64,000 nucleotides of DNA from Streptosporangium violaceochromogenes (GCF_014654615.1 NZ_BNBB01000008.1:1-64000), one strand, 5' to 3'; positions 17,603-27,098 are shown, numbered from the stretch's first letter. Made by a program: numbers and translations. Notes: generated by a model from the letters alone, not told the origin.

Positions 17603-18003
17603 GAGTACCGAGCCTGCTCGGGCAGGTCACCCTTCCCGGGAAGGCGACGTCCGCATCCCGGGCACGGCACTACGTCCGTGACCTGCTGGCCGTCACCGGC
17701 CACACATGGGCCGACGACGCCCTGCTGCTCGTCAGCGAACTGGTCACCAACTCGGTGCGGCACTCCCGCTCCAACCGGCCCGGCGGCCAGGTGACCGTGT
17801 CCGTGGCCGTCCGTGAGGGAACGCTCCACGTCGACGTGGCCGACGCCGGATCGGCGGACCGGGGACCCCGCCTCCGCCCGGAGATGAGCGCCGACAGCGT
17901 CGGCGGGCGCGGGCTGTGGCTGGTCCAGAGACTGGCGTCGGCCTGGGGCTGGCGAGAGGTCCCGGCCGGGCGCGTGGTCTGGTTCCGCCTGGCGAAAGGA
18001 TGA
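17599..18003 (+). CDS. HATPase_c anti-sigma-like regulatory kinase, copy 1
   Basis: 134 residues. It is a GHKL ATPase of the RsbW/SpoIIAB-like type with the N box as DALLLVSELVTNSVRH and the G box as GGRGLWLVQRLASAWGW. Such single-domain proteins sit in AbaA-like cassettes and may bind sigma factors. GTG start with GGAGAGG upstream. A near-identical paralogue is at 55476. Confidence 0.88.
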   Translation: MRVPSLLGQVTLPGKATSASRARHYVRDLLAVTGHTWADDALLLVSELVTNSVRHSRSNRPGGQVTVSVAVREGTLHVDVADAGSADRGPRLRPEMSADSVGGRGLWLVQRLASAWGWREVPAGRVVWFRLAKG

Positions 18004-18007
18004 ACCG

Positions 18008-18304
18008 ATGATCCAGTGGGACTACCCGCCCCGCTGCCTGAGCCCGCACGTCTCCCCCTCCCGATCCCACTGCGAATCCCTGACGTGGAACGCTCCACCG
18101 CGCGAGGAGGAAGAGTCCCGGCCCGTCAGGTGGACGTGTGACTGCACCCCGATCTCCTACGAACTGTGTCAGGAGGGCGACCGGATGTTCATCCGCAGGA
18201 CCGAACGCAGACAGGGGAGACGGTTGGTCGTGGAGAGTGACCGCTGGCCCGCGCCCGAGGCGAGCGGCATGTGGAACGCCCTGCTGGGCGGGCTGGTGCG
18301 ATAG
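18008..18304 (+). CDS. Small conserved-type hypothetical protein
   Basis: 98 residues, starting 4 bases after the HATPase stop and so probably co-transcribed. It contains two cysteines (CDC) in the centre, a run of acidic residues and a basic stretch (RRTERRQGRR). Not recognised; its place directly after the HATPase suggests it belongs to the cassette. Confidence 0.6.
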   Translation: MIQWDYPPRCLSPHVSPSRSHCESLTWNAPPREEEESRPVRWTCDCTPISYELCQEGDRMFIRRTERRQGRRLVVESDRWPAPEASGMWNALLGGLVR

Positions 18305-18538
18305 CCCCGCCTCGAAGGATGTGACGGCCTCCCCACCGGAGGCCGCCCCATCGCGCGCCGGGGAGAAGGCCCGGCTCTCGTCGCCACCCCCGGATAAACG
18401 GGCGACGCCATTCGCCACCCGCTTTCCTTTTCCTTTGACAAGATGTGCCGTATGCCGAAATGATCACGCCCCGGCGACGTGGATCGATCCATCTGGATCG
18501 CCGCACGATACTCGGCACCATCGAGGAGAGGACGGCGG

Positions 18539-20128
18539 TTGTCCGTGACGGACCAGGAGCTTGTCATCGAGCTTCGCGAGCTTGCCGATCACCCCCGGCT
18601 GGCGGCCCGCGGGGACCAGCTACGTGGTCTCGCGGACGCGATCGCCGACCCGGGTGAGGCCGGTCGCTGGTGCGAGCTCGACCTGTTCGCCGCCTTCTCC
18701 CCCGACGACACCGTCCTCGCGGACGGCGAGCCGGCGGAAACGGGATCCGCGCGAGGCGTGCCGAAACGACGCCGCAGGCTCGGCAGCGCCGTCGGCCCCG
18801 CCCTCACCTTCGTACCGATCTTCATCACATGGCTCGGCCTGATGATGGCCACCGGCGCCTACGGCGACCTCCTCGACGCCGGCGGCCTGGAGGCGGCCCG
18901 GCGCCCCTTCCTCGAAATGTGGCAGCAGGGTTTCGACGGCAGACTGCCCGCCTTCTTCACGTTCGACAACATCGCGCTCTGCACCCTCACGGCCATCTTC
19001 TGCCTCATCCTCTGGACCGTCTTCGAGAACATCACGAGAAACGGCAGGGAGGAGACGGAGGAAAGGGAACTCGCGGCTCTTCGTATCCGGCTCCGCCGGG
19101 CCCTGACCCAGGCAAGCCTCGTGCTCGGCGTGGTCCGGCTCTCCTCCCCCGTCAGGTTCGGGGCCGAGATCGGCAAGGTGGCCGCCGACATCGGTTCGGT
19201 CGGCACCATGGCCCGAAAGGTGCACACCGAGCTGGTCGAGGCCCTCACCCTGAGCCTGGAGGCCACGCGGAAGACCACGGACGCGCTCGCCGCCAGCGCG
19301 ATCGACGTGGGCGACGCCGTCGAACTCCTCGGCAAGCACCTGGCGACCATCAACAGCACCTGCGACGACCTCACCACCGCGGTGACCCGCGCCTCGGCCG
19401 TGATCGACAGCGCGGGGTCCCGGACCGACCAGGCGGTGACCAGCGCCGGAAACCAGCTGTCGAACACCATCTCGCGGACCACCCTCGACATGCGGCGGGC
19501 CTTCAACGACGAGCTCGTGCGCTCCATGAGGTCGGTCCAGGGAACCGTCTCCGGCCTGGACACCCGGATCGACAAACTGGTCGACGCGACGATGAGCATC
19601 GGCCATGCGGTCGACCGTACGGCCGCCTCGATCGGCGCGGTCGGCTCGTCGACGGAGAAGGCCGTCGACCTCCTCGGCGACCGGGTCTCCGGCACCCTCC
19701 TCGGCGCGGCCGAAGAGCTCCGCCGGAGCTTCGGCGACACCGGTGCGGAGATCCGGAAGGCCCTCGACGACTGGGCGGCCGCCGCCGAAGCCCACACCGC
19801 CCGCACCACCTGCACCGCCCGCGCCGCGCCCGGCTCCGGCGCCTCCGAAGACACCCCGGAAGACGGCGCGTTGGAAAGCGGCACACCGGAAAGCGGCCGC
19901 GTGGAAGAGCAGGGCACGGGAAATCGTGGCATGGGAGAAAACGGCGCGGGTGATGACGGCGCGGAAGGAGACGGCCGGGCCCCGCGGAACGACGGCCGGG
20001 CCACACGAGACAGCGGCCGGGCCACACGGCAAAACCGCCGGGGTCCCCGCGACGACGCCGGCTCCGGGGAGGATGACAGCCCGAGGGGTGACGGCGGCGC
20101 GGGCACCGCGCGGAGGAGCTCGCGATGA
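18539..20128 (+). CDS. Two-helix membrane protein with long coiled-coil domain (MotA/ZorA-like architecture)
   Basis: About 529 residues from a TTG start with GGAGAGG seven bases upstream. Two hydrophobic helices (about residues 86-106 and 141-162) precede a long alpha-helical stretch (residues 200-420) resembling the signalling coiled coil of chemoreceptors. A low-complexity tail of repeated short motifs follows (RDSGRA, RNDGRA and the like). It overlaps the next gene by ATGA. The pair resembles MotA/MotB, ExbB/ExbD or ZorA/ZorB modules, but with fewer helices than ZorA and no helicase or nuclease partner next to it. Function is inferred only. Confidence 0.6.
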   Translation: MSVTDQELVIELRELADHPRLAARGDQLRGLADAIADPGEAGRWCELDLFAAFSPDDTVLADGEPAETGSARGVPKRRRRLGSAVGPALTFVPIFITWLGLMMATGAYGDLLDAGGLEAARRPFLEMWQQGFDGRLPAFFTFDNIALCTLTAIFCLILWTVFENITRNGREETEERELAALRIRLRRALTQASLVLGVVRLSSPVRFGAEIGKVAADIGSVGTMARKVHTELVEALTLSLEATRKTTDALAASAIDVGDAVELLGKHLATINSTCDDLTTAVTRASAVIDSAGSRTDQAVTSAGNQLSNTISRTTLDMRRAFNDELVRSMRSVQGTVSGLDTRIDKLVDATMSIGHAVDRTAASIGAVGSSTEKAVDLLGDRVSGTLLGAAEELRRSFGDTGAEIRKALDDWAAAAEAHTARTTCTARAAPGSGASEDTPEDGALESGTPESGRVEEQGTGNRGMGENGAGDDGAEGDGRAPRNDGRATRDSGRATRQNRRGPRDDAGSGEDDSPRGDGGAGTARRSSR

Positions 20129-20847
20129 CCGCCCGCAGAAGGCCCCCCACCTCTCCCCTGCTGGCCGGCTGGCTCTTCGCCGACCTGCTCCTCGGGGTCA
20201 CCATCGTCATGCTGGGGGCGCAGGCACCGCCTCCCTCACCCACCGGGCCGCAGGCGGACATCGCCCAGCCCCTGCCGCGGACCGTTCAGACCATGCCGGC
20301 CATCACCCACCCCCTGCCACAGGCCACCCGGTCCTCCCCGGAGAAAAAACCCGCCGCCCCGAAGAAAGGCCACCCGGAAAAAGAAACCGGGGAGAGAGGC
20401 AGCGGGAAAAGCGGGAAAGACGACAGCCGGGGGGAGGGCCCCACGTCCGCGCGCCCGAGCCCTTCGGCGGCCCCCTCCCCGTGCGTCATGGCGGACGTCC
20501 AGGCCAAGCCGATCACGATCTCGTTCCGGACCGCCCCCGGCGTCGGTGACGCCGCGCTGAGCGCTCAGGTCCGGCAGGAGCTGCTCAAACACAGGGACCG
20601 CCTGGCCGGAAAGCACGCGGGCATGGTGCTGACCTTCGGCGCCGACGGCGGTTCCGGAACCGGTGTCCTTCTGGCCACCCGGGTCAACACGGCCATCCGC
20701 CAGGCCTATCCGCGCATCTTCGGAACGGCCGTGACCAGGAACTTCCACGACCTCGACGCCCCGAGCGGGTCGATCTCGATGGAGATCTACCTGATGACCT
20801 ACGGCTGCTCCCCCGGGTCCGGCTCCTCGGGACCGCTTGACGGCTGA
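20125..20847 (+). CDS. MotB/OmpA-like single-helix membrane protein (ZorB-like)
   Basis: 240 residues. One N-terminal membrane helix (residues 11-31, GWLFADLLLGVTIVML) carries an acidic residue inside, as in MotB/ZorB. A Pro/Lys-rich linker follows, then a C-terminal domain (about residues 125-230) whose strand-helix order and GADGGSGTG...LLATRVNTAI motif resemble a degenerate OmpA peptidoglycan-binding fold. The coupled start (ATGA overlap) suggests a fixed-ratio complex with the preceding coiled-coil protein. Confidence 0.6.
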   Translation: MTARRRPPTSPLLAGWLFADLLLGVTIVMLGAQAPPPSPTGPQADIAQPLPRTVQTMPAITHPLPQATRSSPEKKPAAPKKGHPEKETGERGSGKSGKDDSRGEGPTSARPSPSAAPSPCVMADVQAKPITISFRTAPGVGDAALSAQVRQELLKHRDRLAGKHAGMVLTFGADGGSGTGVLLATRVNTAIRQAYPRIFGTAVTRNFHDLDAPSGSISMEIYLMTYGCSPGSGSSGPLDG

Positions 20848-20882
20848 GGGGCCCGCCGCCGGGCAAGGGCGCCTCCGGCCGA

Positions 20883-20910
20883 TGTCCAATACACCCGCCC
20901 GATATATCGG
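20883..20910 (+). promoter_or_regulatory. 28-bp module, copy A (TGTCCAAT N8 CCGATATATCGG)
   Basis: TGTCCAAT at 20883-20890, eight bases, then a perfect palindrome CCGATATATCGG at 20899-20910. The same layout occurs at 23803 and 34066. Here it lies about 230 bases upstream of the large protein at 21140. It looks like a promoter with an overlapping operator. Confidence 0.6.
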
Positions 20911-21139
20911 CGTTCCAGGAGGGGAGTCGCCGACGGTCTGAGGAAAAGTTTCACCGGCTCCGAGCACGGTAACCCTGTTCAAGACATCGGTTGACGGCAT
21001 GTCTGCGGTGACGGGTTTCACGGACGGAGAACACCCGGGCAGAGGTAGTCCTCTAAAGTCACCAAGGCTGTACTGTTAACCCCTCAACCCGCCCATCACG
21101 TGGTCAGCATGAAATAAATGAAATAGAGCAAAAGGAACG

Positions 21140-23197
21140 GTGGAGGGTATGTCATCGGGAACGGGGCCGCTGTCGCCGGACTTCACCGGAATCGACCCCG
21201 ACCTGATGCGGGGCTTCATCGCCGCCCTGGAGCACGGCCGCGACGTGATCGGCGAGCAGACCGAACGCATCCGGCAACTACTCGCGGCGGCGCAGACGTC
21301 CGCGGTGGGACTGCGATCCCTCAAGGAGATCGAGGAGTGGATCGACATCGAGCTCCCGAAACTGCGTCAACGCCTGCAGACGATCAACCAGGACCTCCCC
21401 ATGATCGGAGGAGCGATCGGCATTCCCGGCCGGGCCGCGGCATGGAGCGACGACCGCCTCCAGGATCCGATCACCTGGGGTCTGCTGGCCTACGACGACA
21501 CGACGGGAAAGACCCCGGCCGGCAGCGCCAGGGAAGGCTCCGAACTCGCCGCCCGGTTCAACCGCCTTCCCTCCTCATCCCTCGGCCTGCCCGACGCCGA
21601 CTACAACCGGATCCTTGGCGAACTCGCCGAAAAGCGGGGGGACGCCTACTTCACCGCCGGGTTCTTCCGGGTCCTCGGCCCCCAGGGCGCGCACGCCATG
21701 ATCGGCCGCCTGACAAGGTACGACGAGAAAGCCAGGGGCAGACACCGGCAGGTCATCGGCGACGCCCTGGCCACGGCGCTGCGCGCGCGACCGGGTGTTC
21801 TCGGCTCGGCCTGGAAGGCGGGCAATCTCAGGAAGGCGTCGGAGGACGGCCTGGCCTCCCTGCTCCAGTACGGCACATTCCCCACCGCGTGGCTCACCGA
21901 CATCATGCGGGGCCGGGTGGGGAAAGCGGTCGGCGAAGGCGACGGCAGCCGCCCCCGGCGGTGGAAGACCGGCCTCGTCCCGTTCCTCACCGTCCTGGCG
22001 AACAACCCCGAAACGACCCGGGGGCTGTTCGACAGCCTGTCACGTGAGGACCTCAGGGACCTGTTCACCGAGCTCAACCGCACGAAGAGCCTTGAGCCCC
22101 CCGGCAGATATCCGAACCTCGACATCGACGTCGGCGCGGAGTTCGGCCGGATGCTCGCCTCCATAGCAGGCACCTACCAGAAAGGCCCGCACAGCCCCGA
22201 GGCCGCGAAGTACGCCTTCAAGGTCATGACCATCATGGGAGACCTCAGAGACGCCGACGGCACCGCGGACTCCCCGGGCACGCCGATGGAGGTCACCCCC
22301 GGTGCCCGGGTCTTCCTGTCGGAACTGGCCGGCGCGTACGCCACCGAACTCGCCGAAGGAGCGAACATCGGCGACGCCAACATGACCGAGGCGAGCACGT
22401 TGAAACCCTTCACCTCCGCCTTCGGCATGACCTCGGCGTTCACCTTGAGCCCGAAGGACACCTACCGCTTCCTGAAGACCTTCGCCGACTCCGACAAGAA
22501 CCTCGCCCCGTTCGAGAAAGGGATGGGCACCCTCGCCGTGAAACTGATCGCCGACGCCTCCGCGGCGACCCAAAGAACCGGGAACGTCGAACACATGGAC
22601 CAGGTGTTCACCGCCCTGGGCAACCTCCGCGGCTTCGAACTGGCCGCCGTCGAGAAGGTCCAGGGCAACCTCGACAGCGTCGACAAAAAGCAGGAGGAGA
22701 TGGTGAAGTACCTCCGGGACACCGGCCTCGGATTGGCGGGCCTCTATCTCGCACCCACCAGGGCGGCGGACTACGCCTGGTCCTTGCTGTCCTTCTCCCT
22801 CTCCACACTGGACACCGCCGAAGAGATCTTCGGCGAGGAGGAGACCCGGGTGGGCCACGCCGACAAGAAGGACGCCATGGAGACCCTCGGCCGCCAGCAC
22901 ACCTACGCCCAGCTCCTCATGGCCAACGGCTTCACCCCGAAGGTGACCCCCGCCGAGTGGCAGGCCACGTGCCCACCCGGCGTCGCCATCACCGACGCCA
23001 AAGGCAACCTCAAACCGTTCTCCGAACTGGTCAAACAGGGCAACAGAGGACTCGAGAGCTTCGAGAGATGGGCCGTCATCAACGGAATGGGGGATGACGA
23101 CGAGCTATCAATAGGAAACCTCTCCGACAAGATGGCAAACGCGTTTGAGAGCCGTAACAAGCGAGGTAGAGAGCGCGCGCTTGTCTTCGACAGCTAA
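21140..23197 (+). CDS. Large helical protein, DUF6571-like / WXG-type hypothetical
   Basis: 685 residues; GTG 21140 or ATG 21149 is the start. The opening (SPDFTGIDPDLMRGFIAALEHG) resembles the N-terminal helical section of long actinobacterial proteins linked to type VII secretion (DUF6571 family). The rest is alpha-helical, without enzymatic motifs; a hydrophobic segment lies around residues 530-560. It is followed by a lipoprotein and a WXG100-like gene, an arrangement echoed by the genes at 31446-34200. Confidence 0.6.
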   Translation: MEGMSSGTGPLSPDFTGIDPDLMRGFIAALEHGRDVIGEQTERIRQLLAAAQTSAVGLRSLKEIEEWIDIELPKLRQRLQTINQDLPMIGGAIGIPGRAAAWSDDRLQDPITWGLLAYDDTTGKTPAGSAREGSELAARFNRLPSSSLGLPDADYNRILGELAEKRGDAYFTAGFFRVLGPQGAHAMIGRLTRYDEKARGRHRQVIGDALATALRARPGVLGSAWKAGNLRKASEDGLASLLQYGTFPTAWLTDIMRGRVGKAVGEGDGSRPRRWKTGLVPFLTVLANNPETTRGLFDSLSREDLRDLFTELNRTKSLEPPGRYPNLDIDVGAEFGRMLASIAGTYQKGPHSPEAAKYAFKVMTIMGDLRDADGTADSPGTPMEVTPGARVFLSELAGAYATELAEGANIGDANMTEASTLKPFTSAFGMTSAFTLSPKDTYRFLKTFADSDKNLAPFEKGMGTLAVKLIADASAATQRTGNVEHMDQVFTALGNLRGFELAAVEKVQGNLDSVDKKQEEMVKYLRDTGLGLAGLYLAPTRAADYAWSLLSFSLSTLDTAEEIFGEEETRVGHADKKDAMETLGRQHTYAQLLMANGFTPKVTPAEWQATCPPGVAITDAKGNLKPFSELVKQGNRGLESFERWAVINGMGDDDELSIGNLSDKMANAFESRNKRGRERALVFDS

Positions 23198-23318
23198 CAC
23201 AGCACCCTCACCGCACTTTTTCGGCTTTTTCAGAGCATCAGCACAGCCAGTCCTGCCAACGGCTTGATCGGCTCCGCCGTGCAGCGCACGTGATGGATCT
23301 CCCGTTCAACGCGCTGAC

Positions 23319-23762
23319 TCACGAGACCGAAAGACACTCGGTCTCGCCTCTGACCCCATACTGACCATTAGCCGGAGACTCCAAGACGATCACTGTCTTA
23401 TAGTTATCGTTGGCCAGCCGGATAGGGCCCCTTCCACGGTCCTCTACAATTCGATAGTCAGCCACCCGGGAGAGGGCACCCAAGAGAAAGTCATTGAGGA
23501 TATCCGGCCCACGCTGCGGCGCGGCATCCTTGGCGGTGGCCGCGAAGGTTCGCTTGGCCTTTCCCTCACCACAGGGCACATCACGACCACCCGGGTCGGT
23601 GATTCGGACATCCAAAACATGACTTTTCTTCATCAGCTCGATGATGTGGGCTTTAAGGGTCTCGCCCGCCTGAGCCGCCGTGGGGCCACCGTTGCCGCAA
23701 CCGGACACCGACAGCAACGCCGCCGCGCACACCAGGACGCCACGCCGCACAGAACCTCTCAC
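23319..23762 (-). CDS. Small lipoprotein
   Basis: 147 residues. Signal peptide with lipobox SVSGC, lipidated Cys near residue 22. The mature domain has two more cysteines (PCGEG near residue 63 and TECLSVS at the end) that may form a disulphide. GTG start with GGAGG upstream. It is divergent from the WXG-like gene at 23848. It resembles the 33479 lipoprotein in plan: lipobox, helix, PC motif, C-terminal Cys. Confidence 0.75.
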   Translation of the reverse strand: MRGSVRRGVLVCAAALLSVSGCGNGGPTAAQAGETLKAHIIELMKKSHVLDVRITDPGGRDVPCGEGKAKRTFAATAKDAAPQRGPDILNDFLLGALSRVADYRIVEDRGRGPIRLANDNYKTVIVLESPANGQYGVRGETECLSVS

Positions 23763-23802
23763 CCGTTCCTCCGAATCCGGCCGATGTACCGTAGATCAAT
23801 AG

Positions 23803-23830
23803 TGTCCAATGGATCTGCCCGATGTATCGG
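23803..23830 (+). promoter_or_regulatory. 28-bp module, copy B
   Basis: TGTCCAAT at 23803-23810, eight bases, then CCGATGTATCGG at 23819-23830. It sits in the 85-base divergent region and ends 17 bases before the ATG at 23848, so it probably contains the promoter of that gene, giving a very short leader. Confidence 0.65.
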
Positions 23831-23847
23831 CATCCGAAGAGGGAAAC

Positions 23848-24138
23848 ATGAATCCTCACACGGGAGACCTGGTGCCCAACCCGCGGCGCCAGATGGTGGA
23901 ACAGGCGTTGGCGGAGATCAGGGCGCGGGTCGCCGTTCTGGAGGCCGCGCTCGACCCCGCCCACGGACAGTTCACCGGGCAGGCCGTGTGGGTGGGGCCG
24001 AAGGCCCGGCGCTTCGCCGAAGACCTCACCGCCCGCCGCGTACGGCTCCGCCAGGCAGCCAGAGCGCTCCTCGACACCCTCGAAGAGGAACTCCACTCCC
24101 TCCCGGCGAAGGTTCCCCCCTCCTCCGCGCGATACTGA
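23848..24138 (+). CDS. Small WXG100-like helical protein
   Basis: 96 residues. Two long helices flank a central W-x-G-like turn (AVWVGPKARRF, near residues 48-58), the hallmark of WXG100 secretion substrates or their pairing partners. GAGGG precedes the ATG at 23848; an in-frame ATG at 23809 lies inside the regulatory module and is unlikely. A broken copy lies at 34111. Confidence 0.7.
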   Translation: MNPHTGDLVPNPRRQMVEQALAEIRARVAVLEAALDPAHGQFTGQAVWVGPKARRFAEDLTARRVRLRQAARALLDTLEEELHSLPAKVPPSSARY

Positions 24139-24734
24139 CACAACGGATCGAAAATCGACCGGGAAAACCTCCTCCGCCGCTCGAACCAGACAAAAAGCGC
24201 AAGGTCAACCCAACAACTCGCTAATCCCTCAATACCTAAATTTCATCGAGAAGTCTGCGGATCACCCCAAATTCAATCTTCCCCGTTGACTACAGGAAAG
24301 TCACGCCCCCTCCGGAGGGGTGGCCAACGAAAGCCTGCGGCCCGCACAGGTCGACGGAGCCCGGCCGACATACGCGTCGGCGACCTTCGTCGTTTCAGGC
24401 TCCGGCGAGGAGGAGTGCCCGCTGAAGAACTCTGCGAGGACACTTGCGCCCGGACAACCATCGGCAGAGATGAAAAACCACGATGTGATCACGACGTGCG
24501 GGCGCACACGTTTCTCCGGTGAACTCCCGGCACCTCGGCAAGACAAAGGGCACACGCCTCACCCCAGTTCCATGGTAAAGAAATGTCATCAGCCGATTTC
24601 ATCGCCGAGACCGTCCCGCGCCGTCTTCTCCCCTCCGATATCGTCACCCCAGCGGCAGGGCACCGGTCACCGGGCGGTGCTCCCCGCCAGCGGGCTCGGC
24701 CGGACTCCGGGCGATTCCCCTGTAGCGTGCTTTC
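24139..24734. other. Intergenic region
   Basis: About 595 bases without a convincing gene. It contains the palindrome CCCCTCCGGAGGGG at 24307-24320, a possible hairpin without a T-run. The right end must carry the promoter for the MazG-like gene. Confidence 0.45.
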
Positions 24735-25091
24735 ATGACAGGTCTCGACGAGTTGGCCGATCGGTTGCGGCGATTCGCCCGGGAGCGGGACTGGGAGCAG
24801 TTCCATACCCCGAAGAATCTCGCCATGGCCCTGGCCGGTGAAACCGGTGAGCTGCTCGCAGAGCTGCAGTGGCTGACCCCCGAGGAGAGCGCGACCGTCA
24901 TGGACGATCCGGTGGCGGCCTCGCGGATGCGGTCTGAGCTGGCGGACGTCGTGATCTACCTGGTCCGCCTCGCCGACGTGCTAGGGGTCGAGCTCGTCGA
25001 AGCGGCTCACGTCAAGCTCGACGAGAGCGACAGGCGCTATGCCGTGAAGACTTATCGCGGGTCGGCCAGGAAGGCCCCGCCGCTCGTCTGA
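24735..25091 (+). CDS. MazG-like nucleotide pyrophosphohydrolase
   Basis: 118 residues, a single alpha-helical MazG/dCTPase-type domain. The metal-binding pattern ExxE...ExxD is present as GETGELLAELQ (near residue 36) and ELADVVIYLVRLAD (near residue 68). Members hydrolyse (d)NTPs to monophosphates plus pyrophosphate. It lies 126 bases upstream of a PD-(D/E)XK/DUF2075 gene, and a broken piece of a second copy is at 31228, so the pair may be a functional module. Confidence 0.88.
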   Translation: MTGLDELADRLRRFARERDWEQFHTPKNLAMALAGETGELLAELQWLTPEESATVMDDPVAASRMRSELADVVIYLVRLADVLGVELVEAAHVKLDESDRRYAVKTYRGSARKAPPLV

Positions 25092-25132
25092 TTTTGTCGG
25101 GTGATCGCTGTAATGTGCCTGGCGTAGTGATG

Positions 25133-25210
25133 CGGCCCGACGGGCTTCCGCTGATCGGCTGATTGCGGACACGCCCCCATACCGCACGAGTCTCTCGTGC
25201 TGCCTGGGGG
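25133..25210 (+). ncRNA. Structured leader RNA, copy 1
   Basis: Hairpin 1 is GCCC-GAC-GGGC (25135-25145). Hairpin 2 has an outer stem CCCCCA (25174-25179) with TGGGGG (25205-25210) and an inner stem GCACGAG (25184-25190), loop TCT, CTCGTGC (25194-25200). The outer stem's right arm is the G-rich ribosome binding site of the nuclease-helicase gene, so folding would hide it. The same structure with compensating G-U pairs stands before the second paralogue at 27229. Confidence 0.7.
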
Positions 25211-25217
25211 TAGGTCT

Positions 25218-27098
25218 GTGACGGCGTTTCGGCACTCCGCCGAAAATCTGGCCAAGCTGGCGACTGACGATTCGGTTCCCGAAAAACGGTTCAGCCAGGC
25301 TATCGCCGAGCATCTCAAAAGGACCGTGCGTGTCAATCCCTCGCAGGCAGAGCGCAGGTCCTGGGATCGCAGTCTTCCCATCCTCGCCCGTGACCTGGTC
25401 GACGCCGGGCTGGGTGACGTCGAGATGCTGGTCGAGTACCAGCTGCCACTGACCAGTAAGCGTGCCGACGTCGTGCTGGCAGGGGTGGACTTCCGTACCG
25501 GAGACGACGTCTACGTGGTGGTAGAGCTGAAGCAATGGGGCCGGGCGGAACTGTTCGAGGAGGATCCGAACCTCGTCCTCGTCGAGGGCGTGCCCGGTGG
25601 CCCCAGGCTGCACCCCGTGCTCCAGGTCGAGGGGTACTGTGACTACATCGGTGACTTCGTCGGAGCCGTCGAAGGCCGTGGCGACATGGTCAGAGGCGTG
25701 GCCTACCTGCACAACGCGGCCGACCTGGACGTCCAGGACCTCTACGCGGGAGTGCGAAGCGAGCGGACCCGCCTGTTCGCCAAGAGCCGCCGCGGCGCCT
25801 TCCTCGACTACCTCCGTGAGCAGTTCGCTCCCCTGCCGGGCGCGGACGCGGCCGACCGGCTGCTCAACAGTGCGATCCGGCCCTCCAAACAGCTCCTCAA
25901 ACTCGCCGCCCAGGAGATCAGGGATCGCGAGCAGTTCGTCCTCCTCGCCGAACAGCGGCTGGCGTACGAGATCGTCATGAACGCCGTGAGCAAGGCCCGC
26001 AGGGCTGACTCGAAGGAGGTCGTCATCGTCAGTGGCGGCCCTGGAAGCGGCAAGAGCGTCATCGCGCTGTCGCTGCTGGGCGAGTTGTCACGGCAGGGAC
26101 GCCCCGTCATGCACGCCACGGGGTCCCGTTCCTTCACCGGGACGCTGCGCCGCGTTCCGGGCAAGGGTTCCTCCAAGGTGAAGAGCCTCTTCAAGTATTT
26201 CAACAGCTTCATGGCGGCTGAGCGCAACGGCCTTGACGTCCTCATTTGCGACGAGGCCCACCGCATCCGGGAGACGTCGCAGATCCGCTATACCCCGGCC
26301 CACCTGCGCAGCGATCGCCGCCAGGTCGACGAGCTGATCGACGCCGCTCGGGTCCCCGTCTTCCTGCTCGACGAGCACCAAGTCGTACGGCCCGGCGAGA
26401 TGGGCACCGTCGCCGAGATCAGAAGCCACGCGGAGGCGCGCGGGTTCCGGGTCCACGAGGTCTCCCTCGACGAGCAGTTCCGCTGCGGAGGAAGCCGCGC
26501 GTACGAAGAGTGGGTGCTGTGCCTTCTCGGCCTGCGTGGAGACGGCCCGGCACCGTGGCCCGGAGACGACCACTTCGCAGTCTCGTCGGCCGAGTCGCCA
26601 CAGGAACTCGAAGTTTCCCTGCGCTCGAAGCTGGGTGAAGGATACTCCGCCCGGATGACGGCCGGCTTCTGCTGGCCGTGGAGCAACCCGCGCAAGGATG
26701 ACACGCTCGTTCCCGACGTCCGGATCGGCGAGTGGTCCCGCCCGTGGAATGTCAAGGGCGATAGAGCCGTGGGGAACGCACCCGCGAGCGCTCTGTGGGC
26801 GACCTCGAACGGCGGCTTCGAGCAGATCGGCTGCGTCTACACCGCCCAGGGCTTCGAGTACGACTGGAACGGTGTGATTATCGGTCCGGACCTGGTCTAT
26901 CGCGACGGCAGCCTCATCACCGTCCGGACAGCCAGCAGGGATCCGGAGCTCAAGAAACGTGACGTCACCGACAAACAGGCCGATCACCTGATCCGCAACA
27001 CCTACAAAGTGCTGCTCACCCGGGGAATGATCGGCACCCTCATTCATTCCGTCGACCCGGAGACCCAGGAGTTCATCCAGAAGTTGATGCGGTCCTGA
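25218..27098 (+). CDS. PD-(D/E)XK nuclease fused to DUF2075 helicase
   Basis: 626 residues from the GTG at 25218. An in-frame GTG at 25197 lies inside the leader hairpin and is rejected by analogy with the second copy. Residues about 80-105 hold a PD-(D/E)XK core (ADVVLAGVD, then VVVELKQW). From residue 270 comes a superfamily 1-like DUF2075 domain: Walker A GGPGSGKS, Walker B LICDEAHRIRE near residue 342, then QFRCGGSRAYEEW and the C-terminal CVYTAQGFEYDW and NTYKVLLTRG motifs. This suggests a nucleic-acid-cutting translocase. Defence or repair roles are inferred from architecture and neighbours. Confidence 0.8.
   Translation: MTAFRHSAENLAKLATDDSVPEKRFSQAIAEHLKRTVRVNPSQAERRSWDRSLPILARDLVDAGLGDVEMLVEYQLPLTSKRADVVLAGVDFRTGDDVYVVVELKQWGRAELFEEDPNLVLVEGVPGGPRLHPVLQVEGYCDYIGDFVGAVEGRGDMVRGVAYLHNAADLDVQDLYAGVRSERTRLFAKSRRGAFLDYLREQFAPLPGADAADRLLNSAIRPSKQLLKLAAQEIRDREQFVLLAEQRLAYEIVMNAVSKARRADSKEVVIVSGGPGSGKSVIALSLLGELSRQGRPVMHATGSRSFTGTLRRVPGKGSSKVKSLFKYFNSFMAAERNGLDVLICDEAHRIRETSQIRYTPAHLRSDRRQVDELIDAARVPVFLLDEHQVVRPGEMGTVAEIRSHAEARGFRVHEVSLDEQFRCGGSRAYEEWVLCLLGLRGDGPAPWPGDDHFAVSSAESPQELEVSLRSKLGEGYSARMTAGFCWPWSNPRKDDTLVPDVRIGEWSRPWNVKGDRAVGNAPASALWATSNGGFEQIGCVYTAQGFEYDWNGVIIGPDLVYRDGSLITVRTASRDPELKKRDVTDKQADHLIRNTYKVLLTRGMIGTLIHSVDPETQEFIQKLMRS

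Noticed and set aside
18739..20130. Repeats at the end of the 18539 gene as a CRISPR or tandem-repeat array
   Set aside because: The short recurrent units (around 19960-20050) are in frame, irregular and encode a low-complexity tail; no spacer structure. No CRISPR array was seen anywhere in the window.
24286..24841. Overlapping small frames before the MazG-like gene
   Set aside because: Frames overlap each other on both strands, lack start signals and run into the MazG gene out of frame.
25197..25217. GTG at 25197 as start of the first nuclease-helicase
   Set aside because: It lies inside the leader hairpin, and the second paralogue starts right after the same G-run. The GTG at 25218 matches that position.
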